A stretch of 15,000 bases of DNA, taken from assembly GCA_018398815.1 (NCBI GenBank), contig CM031622.1, positions 20,574,696 through 20,589,695 on the forward strand, written 5' to 3'. Under the pieces are notes generated by a model that had not been told where the DNA came from, searched no databases, and saw only the letters and a list, made by a program, of their open reading frames with translations. This stretch comes from Conus ventricosus. Its lineage: Eukaryota > Mollusca > Gastropoda > Neogastropoda > Conidae. This document shows, one piece after another, positions 1 to 8,509 of the stretch. The translations under genes and the position numbers were made by a program. Numbering within the stretch: position 1 is the first letter of the stretch; every line of letters begins with the position of its first letter.

Positions 1-335
1 TTAATTCAGTTTCAGTGGTATTAAGATTTTGTACTGTATACTTCTTAAAATATATTTTGCACATGCAAGTTTCATATTTTCTTCAAAAGGCAATATTCCG
101 ATCTCCATATAAGTTCTTAAAGTTGATGTATGAACCGGGACACCAAGAGCTATCTTGTAAGCTTTACTATCGATACTCTGGCAACTTTTTAATTAAACAT
201 TTTGGGGGGATGAGAAAAATGCTCCTGGGCATAGGATAATTTTGATCGTACAAGCGCAGTAGCTAAATGTGTTAATACTTACTGTCTTTACCCCATGATT
301 GTTGACTCACCATTTTCAAAAAAATTAAGTTTTCT
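1..335 (-). pseudogene. Post-RT C-terminal region of the LINE (partial)
   Basis: This is the continuation of the retrotransposon protein downstream of the polymerase. On the minus strand, around 185 to 40, one frame reads IALGVPVHTSTLRTYMEIGI followed by LACAKYILRS. These are typical of the segment after the RT thumb in molluscan and insect Jockey-like elements. Before it, around 330 to 240, a different frame gives FLKMVSQQSWGKDSKY, which resembles the FLG-type motif near the end of the RT. The frame change and intervening stops show decay. The protein continues off the left edge, so an RNase H domain cannot be confirmed or excluded. Confidence 0.7.
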
Positions 336-589
336 TAGTTTTTTGTTAGAATAGTTTGTGTGTGATAATTCAGCTCAATTTAGAAGTTAAATTTACTCCT
401 AAAAATTTTTACACTTTTTTTTTATTCAAGGCATAATCCCTCAATTTGAAATGAAGCAGAGGATTAGGAAACATAACCAGTATTGAACAAACCCTAATGC
501 ATTTTTCAGCTGAAAGGCCAATTCCATTTCCCGTCCATGTAAACCTACTAATTTACTAGTTCATTTGAAATAAACTTTTAATATAGTTA

Positions 590-1430
590 TTGATCTAATG
601 GGTGTGACTTTTAAAGTAAATTCATCCATAAACCGATACATCCGCTTATTGTACTAGTTCAACATTTTTTGTAATGATTTAGAAAATCATGGGTCAAAAT
701 TAAACAGTAAGGACTATCACAGTCCTTGTGGATTCCCATCTGATATGTCTTCATTAGAATATACATTTCCTACCTTCGTCTGTATTGTTCTACCACTTAA
801 AAAGTTTTTAAGTAAAATTTTACATACATCCCGAGAAAACCCCCCTTAAATTCAATTTGTTCAAGAAAGTTTTGAATGCCAACTTGGTCATATGCCTTTC
901 TAATGTCAAAAAACGTGGCAATTACATTTTTCCTACGTGAGAACTGATATTTAACCTGGTTGTTTAAATTTTTTCAAGATGGTCAACTGTAGATCTACCC
1001 TTTCTAAAGCCAGCCTGTTGTATTGGTATTATACAATTTTTTCACAATGATGTCAAGTCTCTTTAGAATTTAATCCTTTCCATAAGTTTTCCCACATGTG
1101 AAGTGAGAGCAATTGGCCTGTAGTTGTTTTTGTCTGATTTGACTTGCCCTCTTTAGGGATAGGGGTTACAATTGATTTTTCCACAAAGATGGTTGAAGCC
1201 CTTCAGACCAACATTTCTGAAAAAATAAGTTCAGAAACATTGTGAAATTAACTGGCAAATGCTTTATCATTTCATTGGAAATCGCATCTGGGCCCATGAT
1301 TTTCGTTTCGAACCAACAGAGAAAATTGCATCCTTTACTTTTGAAAAAGTGAGGGGGCATTTGTGTAGTGACTGTTAATGGGACTTTTTCATGCATTTCC
1401 TTGTCCTCCATTTTCTCTCTGAAATCTTCT
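590..1430 (-). pseudogene. Reverse transcriptase domain remnant
   Basis: The RT core polymerises cDNA from the element's RNA. The longest open piece is 1411-1166 (81 residues). It carries GPDAISNEMIKHLP and CWSEGLQPSLWKN, the finger region. It is followed in shifted frames by TPIPKEGKSNQTK (about 1165-1125), a RPIALTSHVGKLMERI-like stretch, QAGFRKGRSTVDHLEK (about 1025-975), NQVKYQFSRRKNVIATFFDI and RKAYDQV (about 960-880). Further on, LSGRTIQTKVGNVYSN and DGNPQGL are recognisable around 800-720. The catalytic box, normally YADD, lies at about 637-648 and reads stop-A-D-V, so both the Tyr and the second Asp are lost. Several single-base shifts and stops make this non-functional. Confidence 0.85.
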
Positions 1431-1499
1431 GTTTTTCTGTCAGGCCCCCCTTTTTGCTACTTTTTGCAAAAATATTTGCAAATGCTTCATCCTTTTCAA

Positions 1500-2600
1500 A
1501 TTTTGAAGGAAACTCATTATTTTTTAATGTATGGGATATTCAGGAAGACTGATTCCATTTTTTATGTCTTTCAATTTTTTCCATGTTTTCTGAAGATCTT
1601 TGTGGTCATGTACTTCACTTTCACCCGAAATTTGACCAATATTGCTCCTTGACTTTTTCGATTTTCTCTGTTACTGTTGATTTTTTGCTCTGTTCTTTTC
1701 AGCAATTTTGTCAGGATCTTTCTTTCTTTTAAATATATTTATAGGCCTGCATCTTTTTTTCTCTTGCTTCTTCACAAGTAGCATTCCACCATCATTGCCT
1801 GCATATTTGTTTGATGCGTCCCGAATGGCACCTTGGTATTGAGAGATCCGCTGCATGTAAAACAATATCAACAAAATTCGCGTAGCTTGTGTCAATGTTA
1901 TCAGACATTTCTCTTCACAATTGTAAGTGGAGAGTATGTTTCAAATTTATCCCAAACAGCTTTATTATAATTATATTTGGATCTTATCTTTAGCGCGGTT
2001 TTTTAACGGATTGTTTACCCCTTTAATGGGAATGATTATTGGGAAATGATCACTACCAAGAGGATCTTTGAAGGTAGAAACCCCTCACAGCTTGGAGCTA
2101 TGGCAGGAGATATAAGTGTTAAATCAATTGCTGTTGCTCGATGGTGTGAAATGTCAGGATTCTTGTTACACTGCCATCATTTTTAAAAGACTCAGTGACA
2201 GTCTACTATATTTCCAACAAAACGATTGGGTTTACTATTTCGCATTCATTATCCCAAACGGGGCATGTGAGTTTTAAAAACACCTGCTATTAACCATTTT
2301 TCATGCTGGTCCGGTTAGCGCGAGCCATTCTGTGTTTTCATTGTCCCGGACCTTTTGGCAAATAAATGGAAACAACGTTTATGTAAGTAAATTTGTTGAG
2401 TTTCAGTTTTGCTGCACATGCATTAATGGTTTTAACATTCTTTGAATGGGTGGTTCTATTTCAAAGTATTCAACCTTTTCTTGAATATATAGTGCAGTAG
2501 TAACCCTCCTTGTTTCGTTGTTAGTTTGGAATATTTGGGGGGTAATAGAAGTTTTTTTAATTTTTGGAATTTTTTGTTCAGTTTGCATTTAAAAACTGTA
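1500..2600 (-). pseudogene. Endonuclease domain and linker remnant of the LINE
   Basis: This is the N-terminal nuclease part, which would nick target DNA. Minus-strand peptides in order are NNETRRVTTALY and EKVEYFEIEPP (about 2530-2440), AGVFKTHMPRLG (about 2295-2260), a HRATAIDLTLISP-like stretch (about 2140-2105) and DPLGSDHFPIIIPIKG (about 2070-2025). The last keeps the catalytic SDH motif. The family usually has an AGDFNAHHP-type motif where this copy has AGVFKTHMP, so the catalytic Asp and Asn appear replaced. Downstream, around 1835-1800, AIRDASNK matches the linker between nuclease and RT, followed by a lysine-rich stretch. Stops and frameshifts are frequent throughout. Confidence 0.7.
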
Positions 2601-2973
2601 ATATTAACACTTTGATACGTATGATCTGAGAGATGTAATCAGTTTCGTGAAAATTTGTTGATATTGATCTGCAGTTTCCCTTGCAATATTTTCAAATTCG
2701 AATGTTTTGTCATGCTCACTGAAGAATGAAAAATGTATTGTCCAAATTTGAATAAAAGCAACTTTTTATAATATTTAAAATAGCAAATAACAAAGATAAC
2801 AAACTGTGTCAATTTGCAAACTAATATACTGTATTCGCAGTAATAAAGAATTAATTTATGGGATTATTCTTATGATAATGAGGTTAATTACAGAGTGATG
2901 AGATTACAAGAAAGGCACCTGTTTAAAACAAAACTAACAGTCAAGAAGGTGCTGGTATTTTGCAAAAATGTTT
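2601..2973. other. AT-rich spacer, no feature recognised
   Basis: This is AT-rich sequence between the LINE remnant and the GT microsatellite. Frames on the minus strand give no endonuclease N-terminal motif that I can defend, although the upper LINE boundary may lie in its first 100 bases. No long open frame, RNA gene or repeat structure was seen. Confidence 0.5.
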
Positions 2974-2997
2974 TGTGTGTGTGTGTGTGTGTTGTGT

Positions 2998-3031
<34 letters not shown>
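2974..3031. repeat. (GT)n microsatellite
   Basis: Two GT runs are separated by a short impure segment (TTGTGTGG). The second run is about 15 perfect dinucleotides long. It is alternating purine-pyrimidine DNA and could adopt Z-form. Open frames over it encode only Val-Cys repeats and are not genes. Confidence 0.97.
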
Positions 3032-3032
<1 letters not shown>

Positions 3033-3181
3033 AAAAACATGATACCCTGTTTTCATTGATCATGCTATCTTCTCTCAACAAACAAACGCATATTGATGCC
3101 AACACAAATTATTTCCCCTGTTGCAATGAACACCATCCCACAGCATTGTTCACTTTTTTAAACAACATCATTTATATGAAC

Positions 3182-3670
3182 CTCCCACCCCCACCCCCAC
3201 CCCATAGTGGATGAAGAGATATGAGCTCTCCTTCCTTCCCCCCCCCCCCCAAACACATTACCCTCCTCCCCGCCCCTTCCCCCCCCCCCTTTTTTTTCCC
3301 ACCTCACCCCCCACCCCGTCCCCCACCCCCGATCATACCTTATCACCCATTTATCTTCCATCCCCTTCCCTCCCTAACATTACCCACACACCTTCACAAC
3401 TACCCACGCATAACTACCACTACCTCTTTCATCACCCAACGAAATCATTTATTTTATTCACCTAAACCCTTTTTTTTCCTCAGTTCCCCCCCCCCCCCCA
3501 CCCCCCTTTTCCCCCTTACCATTATTATCAATCCACCATTACCACAACCGTCACAAAGATATCACCATCCCAATAAACTAGACACACAACCCTATCATAT
3601 CACACACACACACACCCTCCCCCTACGCACCCCCCCCCCCCCCCCTCCTTTTCCTCTCCCATAATCCCCC
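3182..3670. repeat. C-rich low-complexity pyrimidine tract
   Basis: Nearly half a kilobase of plus strand is built of C, with T and A and very little G. It includes several C runs of about 9-15 bases (around 3240, 3281, 3486 and 3631) and a short CA run near 3600-3614. The complementary strand therefore carries many G runs with G-quadruplex potential, and the plus strand has i-motif potential. Overlapping open frames of 84 and 147 codons encode only Pro, Thr, His, Ser and Phe-rich low-complexity peptides. They owe their length to the absence of stop triplets in such sequence, so I do not call a gene. Confidence 0.9.
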
Positions 3671-3801
3671 ATGTCATTTCCGCCTACCGGCTATTCTCCC
3701 CACCACATGGACAACAACAGATGAGTCATTTTTCGTTCTTTTTTTCGTTTTTCGTTCTTTGTTTGTACTGTCCCAAATGTTAAAAGTGATTTATTTTTTC
3801 G

Positions 3802-3836
3802 CCTGAAGAAGACCCAAGTGGTTGAAATGCATCGTG
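3802..3836 (+). ncRNA. Hammerhead-ribozyme-like core motif (candidate, probably decayed)
   Basis: The plus strand carries CTGAAGA (3803-3809), fitting the hammerhead core CUGANGA. A possible stem II follows, with GACC (3811-3814) pairing with GGTT and a loop of five. GAAA comes next (3824-3827). ATGC then pairs weakly with GTGT across an ATC loop as a minimal stem III, ending in C at the expected cleavage position. This is the strand order of a type I hammerhead. Known cases occur in Penelope-like retroelements and other retrotransposons of invertebrates. Against it, stem II needs a bulged A or starts with a mismatch, and stem I flanks (TTCGC and TTGTC) pair poorly. No Penelope RT or GIY-YIG coding remnant was seen nearby. 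It may be a decayed ribozyme or a chance match. Confidence 0.3.
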
Positions 3837-3968
3837 TCTTGTCATGTGCTTTGTTTGTCAATGTCATTGGCGGTAAGAAACAAACTCTATTTCTAAATTA
3901 TCACTATGTAGTTTGATGCATTCTATTGCAATACAATATTGTTAGTTTGCTGTCAACTTTGTTATTTT

Positions 3969-4272
3969 GATGTCTGTATATGTTTGGTATTGTAACAAGT
4001 TTAAAGATAATACGAATAACATGAAAATCCCGTGGTAATAAATAATATGACGTTATGTCTGTTATTGTAACAAGTTTACAGATAATACGAATACCATGAA
4101 ATCCCGTGGTAATAATAATATGACGTTATGTCTGTTATTGTAACAAGTTTACAGATAATACGAATACCATGAAAATCCCTTGGTGATAAATGATATGACG
4201 TTGTGTTTGTTATGTACCGAGTTTAAAGATAACACGAATACCATGAAAACCCCGTGGTAATAAATGATATGG
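3969..4272. repeat. Tandem array, 4 copies of a 73-75 bp unit with internal hairpin
   Basis: The landmark TGTAACAAGTTTA (TGTACCGAGTTTA in the last copy) starts at 3991, 4066, 4139 and 4213, giving spacings of 75, 73 and 74. Each unit continues with GATAATACGAATA, then a CATGAAAATCCCGTGG-like segment, then AATATGACGTTATGTCTG. Within each unit TACCATG and CGTGGTA form a 7 bp stem (one G-T pair) around a 6-7 base loop. The stem is intact in copies 2 (4092-4111) and 4 (4239-4259) and has one mismatch in copies 1 and 3. The array is AT-rich and not coding. Confidence 0.93.
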
Positions 4273-4919
4273 CAAATGAAACAAACTGCGGCGTTACTGA
4301 AACACGACAAAAAAGCAGAAGAGCACACAAAACAAAGTGTGAAGTAACGACGATTTATTGCACGACACAAAACAGGACAAGAATGATATGGCGTTTCTTT
4401 TTTTTTTTTGTCGATTATTTGAGTGATTGTGAAACTCTCGTGTGAAATTGTGTCTTTTGCGCATGTGTGTGCGAGATGAAGTGTAACTCATGCACGTGCA
4501 GGCGTTTTTCTTAGCTATGACTCCGACCCAATCTCTAACGTCCGCAGAATATACCTTAATTGAAACAAAATTGATGCTTGGAAATGTCTTTTAACTGAGA
4601 TTCAATTTAAACCTTTAAATTCGAATATACGTTGGTTTTATTTTTAATCAGCTTAGTACGTACGCAAAACGTGTTCAGAACTATTTGCTTTTATCTGTGT
4701 AATATGAGTGACCCATAGAATGGCTCAACTTTGGAAACGTTCCAATATTGAGACGATAATGACCATTTTCTTTTTAGTACACAACAGCAATTGTGGGTGT
4801 ATTTTTGACAAATTTGAGGGGGGGGTCGTTTTCAAAGGAATACAATTGTCGTTGTTGCTTTGCAAACAAATTACACTAAAAAAATAAAACCGTTCTCAAT
4901 ATTGAGCCCTCTCCATGCG
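4273..4919. other. No gene recognised; flank of the tandem array
   Basis: This is mixed, mostly AT-rich sequence. Short open frames on both strands around 4254-4491 look random and share no motif with known families. A T10 run lies at about 4400-4409 and a G7 run near 4820. The word CAATATTGAG occurs at 4743-4752 and again at 4897-4906, preceded both times by a CGTTC-like sequence. I see no RNA gene. Confidence 0.5.
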
Positions 4920-5160
4920 TTGCTGATCAGAAAATGTTCGCAACCCTGTCAGAGACACATCCATTAAGGGGACACAATTCCATTCCGTGCTTCCGTCCTT
5001 TTCAGTTGACCCAAAACCAGCTGTGGGTAGCAACGGGCGGGGGTTGGTGGTGGTAAAACGCCGCCAATAGAATGTCTCTGATGGGATTCGAAGCCACGGA
5101 CCTCTGAGCCCTTGAGCCTGTGATGACCGCTACACGCCATGGCTGGGTTGTTAGAAACAA
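4920..5160 (-). mobile_element. tRNA-related SINE-like element
   Basis: On the minus strand an RNA polymerase III promoter arrangement is visible. TGGCGTGTAGCGG (around 5140-5128) resembles an A box, and GGCTTCGAATCCC (5095-5083) is a good B box. The spacing of about 44 bases is that of a tRNA. The anticodon arm does not fold convincingly, so this is tRNA-derived rather than a tRNA gene. Downstream on the same strand lies about 130 bases of non-tRNA body, which ends in a segment (4942-4960) that is an inverted copy of the B-box flank (5071-5089). The SINE identity is inferred from this promoter and my general memory of molluscan repeats. The 3' end and target-site duplications are not defined. 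A minus-strand open frame of 71 codons over it is incidental. Confidence 0.6.
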
Positions 5161-5905
5161 TTTTTTCCCCAAACAGCGGCTGGGTTCCCCATTCTGCTGC
5201 TCAGCCTCATTTCCCAACTTGAACCGAACTCATTTCCAGTGCTGATGGGATTCCTCTTTTTGAAAAACTGATGACTTGCCATTGTCGATGGCAATCTGTT
5301 CTGTTGGTCATTGTCCGAGATAATGATAACCTGTTTTGACCACTCGTTTTCTAATATCTGATTTTTTAATCAGGTTATCTCTTTTAACGTGGGAAAGTCG
5401 AAGTATGGGTGGAATTTCACGATGAAGTCGACAATAACTGAGGCATATACGAGGTCAGCTTACGAGTAAAATACCGGAGTTCATCATATTTCGGAGTATG
5501 GTCGCATTGGGGCCATTTTTCTTCCGGTTTCTTACAGTCAATTCCTTGATATACGATTTTTGTTCAAGATTAAATGGGGGAAAGTAGGGGGCGTATATTT
5601 TTTTGTTGATACAAACTGCATTGTGGTATTCCACACAAACGATTTCATGCATAAACATTTCTAATGTTACATTTCTCAGTTAACAGAGTACTATGTAATA
5701 CGCGAGAACTGAAAGTCGGCTATATAAACCGAACACCATAAGCAAGTCTTTTACATCTTAAAACTACTTCCAAACTAAAATTGTCTACATGTGTTCTCTA
5801 AGAACAGCTTTTCCATCTTTGGTTTACAGGACAGCGCCACTGACAATGAATTGAATTCTTGTCCTTCAGTTATAAAGGAAATAACATAACAGTATTCATT
5901 TTTCC
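5161..5905. other. No gene recognised
   Basis: This is ordinary mixed sequence. A 67-codon minus-strand open frame (5455-5658) has no recognisable motif, and nothing in its surroundings supports it as a gene. A TATATAAA string at about 5720 could resemble a TATA box, but no coding region follows it. No RNA gene or clear repeat was seen. Confidence 0.45.
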
Positions 5906-6030
5906 TGTGTTGTTGTTGTTGATGTTGTTGTTGTTAGTCTGTTTAACGTCTGTTCACTAAAAGTAATATTGGACGTGGGGAAGGATGGGGGAGAGGGGAA
6001 GGGACGGGAAAGTGGGAAGGAGTTAACTGC
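5906..6030 (+). repeat. (GTT)n microsatellite with possible dispersed-repeat flank and G-rich purine run
   Basis: An imperfect GTT run (5906-5937, interrupted by GAT) passes into AGTCTGTTTAACGTC and a TTCACTAAAAGT segment. From memory this resembles a dispersed repeat often seen next to GTT tracts in gastropod genomes; that is unverified. It is followed by a G- and A-rich stretch, about 5977-6021, with many GGG and GGGG runs. The microsatellite is certain; the dispersed-repeat identity is tentative. Confidence 0.6.
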
Positions 6031-7156
6031 ATGTAAAAGTTTGATATGAACGTAGGTGTGTTTGTCAGTATATGCATGATAGTGTTCAAGTGTTTAAAAT
6101 ATGATTATTGCATAGGGAAAATGGATAAAAATGTTGGATAATTATCAAACAATGAGCATCAAAGCTATGAACATACAATGAGAATCTACCAAATATGAAA
6201 TGAAATAACGCATTAATCCTTTAACATCGAATTCACAAATAAAACACTAAGAACGCAACAGCCAACACATGCATTTGCATGTCAATGAATAAAAAAACAA
6301 CTGCTGTCCACATTTCTGTCTGCGATTCCAGCAACTTGTTTCTCACACACAGCAACACCATCTCTCACTGGAATTGACTCTTGTGCACTCTATCTTTCTG
6401 ACAGAATAACACTTAATGTAAAACTCTGAGTATATATTTTGTTTGCCATTGGTCGGTTAAAAGGGTTTTGAAAGGTAAGAGCGCGGGCTCATTTTGCTTT
6501 TTGTGAGATTATATCCACTGGCATACCACATCAAAGCAGTGCGGTGGTGCTCAAGAAAACAACAACAGTGAAGAAACAGACTTGTTTGAATCATCTTATG
6601 GAAAATTAATTGCATTGTGGCTGTCATTTGTAGAAAATATATAAATAATAACATCTTATTACAATATTGAGTAAAGATTTACATACTAAATTTTCTTTCA
6701 AAACCCACTTACAGGAAAGTCTGTTGATTTTTAAACATCATACAAAAGCAGTTTTGTATCAAAACGTGTTTTGAGGAAAAGCCATCATGTTTAAAACATT
6801 CATAAAAGGACAACGTAGTGTAAATATTATTTACAAAATGTCAGTCTCCTTTAAATCATGATCTATGAAGAGCTTTGTTTGGTTTTAACCTCTATTACAA
6901 CCGATCCTACTTGTTAGCGGCACCGCTCACAAAGAATCTATCTGATTTCAATGGTCATTTTTTATTTAAAAGCTATCTTGTTTCAAACATTAATATAAGA
7001 AAAAAAAGTTGTTTATAGCAACATTGCTGAAACACATATTGCAGCAAACATCTCTCCAAGGAAATTGTTTCTTGTTCTAATTATCGCCTATTAAAAAGGC
7101 TGTCTTGTTCAAATCAGAAAACCATTTACTTTCAAATATCATTAGCAAAAAAAGCC
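6031..7156. other. AT-rich DNA, no gene recognised
   Basis: This is over 1 kb without a defensible gene. A minus-strand open frame of 65 codons (6457-6654) shows no known motif. Between 6777 and 7160 a loosely repeated theme appears, AAAAGCCATC or AAAAGCTATCTTG or AAAAGGCTGTCTTG (starts near 6777, 6968, 7095 and 7147). It may be very old repeats, but the spacing is irregular and the similarity short. A 10-base word CAATATTGAG recurs at 6663. Confidence 0.45.
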
Positions 7157-8112
7157 ATCCAGATTGACAGAGTCGTTGGTTCTGTGCTCTGTCCAGGAGA
7201 TGTGGAGCAGTCTTCTGTATAACTTCATTTCAAAGGCTTGGATCCATCTCTCCAACTCTGCCGTCAAGTCCAGCTCTCCCACCCCTACAGGAAGATTGCT
7301 AGAACGAGGGCTTTGTACAGCTTGAGTTTTGTAGGGAAGCTGATCTTATTGCTTCTCCACAGCTTTGGGGAGCTTTGCCATAGCTGATGCAGCGAGGCCC
7401 GGGTCTGACCTTGACTTCTGTTCGACATCGACCGTCTTTCGTGATTGGGGAGCCGAGATGTTTAACGCTTCCATCTCTTCCACTTTTGCCCGCTCATTGT
7501 GATGCTTATGACCAGGTCTTCATTGTTTGCTGTTCACCATCACCTTGCTCTTTTCTGCACTAAAGTCCATCCCATATGGCACTGGCTCGGTCTTCTAGCC
7601 TGCTGGTTTTGGTGTTCGTCGTTGCTTCTGCCGAGTAGATTTTATGTCATCAGCGAAGCGCGGACGGCATATGGCCTGTCCCCAACTGAGATGGTAGTGC
7701 TGAAATTTTCGACGGCCTCGAGCATGATATTTTCCAAGAACAGTGAAGAGGTCGGGGACAGCAGACAGCCCGTCAGACACCAACAGCTGTATGAAGAAGT
7801 TCCCTATTTGGTGTTCATGAGCACGGCGCGGGTTGCCGAGCTGTACAGTGCCTGTATGATCTTGGACCAATCCTTCCTCCACGTTGAAATTTCTGAGGAC
7901 CTGTCACAATCCGTCATGCCAGTTTCCCGATCAGAAGCTTTTTCAAAGTCTATGAAGTTGTGGAAGAGGTCCCTTATTTTAGAAGTGTTTCTCAATCATC
8001 AGGCGGCAGTTGAAGATTGCACACTTGTGCTCCTCCCTGGTCGAAAGCCCGCCTATTCTTCTGCGAGCAGTTCATCTGCCCTTTTTCTTGACCGGTTCAG
8101 AATAAATTCTTT
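7157..8112 (-). mobile_element. 5'-truncated RT fragment of a second non-LTR retrotransposon
   Basis: Minus-strand translation gives an ordered RT. ADELLAEE-stop-AGFRPGRST is at about 8080-8035, where the family has Gln in place of the stop. FHNFIDFEKASDRE (about 7965) carries the first catalytic Asp. ALYSSATRAVLMNTK is at about 7850-7805, then CRPRFADDI with an intact FADD box at 7657-7646. GSPITKDGRCRTEVKV follows, then KLYKALV, RWIQAFEMKLYRRLL and TEHRTNDSV near 7160. Stops and frame shifts separate these blocks, so it is not functional. The copy begins abruptly in the middle of the RT and ends abruptly after TNDSV. From memory it resembles endonuclease-reverse transcriptases of RTE or similar type that lack RNase H; the clade is uncertain. 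The long plus-strand frame across it (7499-8143) is antisense. Confidence 0.88.
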
Positions 8113-8439
8113 GAAACTACCTAACGTTATGACGAAGTTTTAAAAGCAATGCGAGGTGCTTTGGGTTAGTTCAGAAACCCCTTTGTGAATGTCCCCTATC
8201 ATAAACCAAACAAAGTACAATTCTAATAACCTAGAACACTATCGTAGACGATTGAAGACAGAAGCTTGAAAAGGCCATGACTGATGAAAACGCCAAGTTG
8301 TATTTTGGAAGATAGCTTTTTGTTGGGGTATCCAGTGTGTTTTTTCAACACCGAGCCCCAAACTGGCTTGAGTTGCTTTTTAAATTTAAAATTGGCGTTT
8401 GACCAATACGCCACTTTAGAGACAAGAACCTGTTTTTGT
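8113..8439. other. Spacer between two LINE fragments, no gene recognised
   Basis: These are roughly 330 bases between the truncated ends of the two oppositely oriented retrotransposon fragments. Open frames of 102 codons on both strands overlap it. They are composed largely of the adjacent GTT or AAC repeat and have no recognisable domain. No promoter or RNA gene is visible. Confidence 0.45.
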
Positions 8440-8504
8440 GTGTTGTTGTTGTTGTTGTTGTTGTTTTTTGTTTTGGTTGTTTTTTTTTGTTGTTGTTGTT
8501 TTTT
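8440..8504. repeat. (GTT)n microsatellite with T-rich interruptions
   Basis: About seven GTT units are followed by TTTTTTGTTTTGG, a T-run and four more GTT units. Translation gives poly-Cys, poly-Leu or poly-Val on one strand and poly-Asn or poly-Gln on the other, which explains the open frames here. Confidence 0.95.
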
Positions 8505-8509
8505 CAACA

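Larger units (their letters stand above)
1..2600 (-). mobile_element. Degenerate EN+RT non-LTR retrotransposon (Jockey/CR1-like), runs off left edge
   Basis: Reading the minus strand from about 2600 down to 1 gives, in the expected order, pieces of an apurinic-like endonuclease, a linker, a reverse transcriptase and a post-RT C-terminal region. Such elements copy their RNA into a nicked chromosomal target. Recognisable peptides include GSDHFP (endonuclease), GPDAISNEMIKHLP and AGFRKGRSTVDHLEK (RT fingers), FFDIRKAYDQV (first catalytic Asp region) and IALGVPVHTSTLRTYMEIGI (after the RT). These alternate between frames and are broken by many stops, so the copy is dead. The 5' boundary is fuzzy, because I lose similarity between about 2590 and 2700. 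The 3' end, with any RNase H or tail, lies beyond the window. Assignment to the Jockey/CR1-type group is from memory of family motifs; the exact clade is uncertain. Confidence 0.85.

Noticed and set aside
3221..3664. 147-codon proline-rich frame
   Set aside because: It is encoded entirely by a C-rich low-complexity tract, with no domain and no supporting signals.
3969..4272. CRISPR array
   Set aside because: The whole 73-75 bp unit is repeated, including what would be spacers, and the context is eukaryotic.
5455..5658. 67-codon minus-strand frame with a lysine-rich end
   Set aside because: I could not relate it to any family and nothing nearby supports expression.
5715..5730. TATA-box-like TATATAAA
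   Set aside because: No coding region, start or other promoter element follows, and such strings are common in AT-rich DNA.
6457..6654. 65-codon minus-strand frame as a possible small gene or exon
   Set aside because: No recognisable motif, splice context or neighbour support; its length is expected by chance.
7499..8143. 214-codon plus-strand open frame, the longest of the window
   Set aside because: It lies antisense to a clear minus-strand RT fragment whose motifs (AGFRPGRST, FADD, TEHRTNDSV) explain the sequence. The antisense peptide shows no family resemblance.
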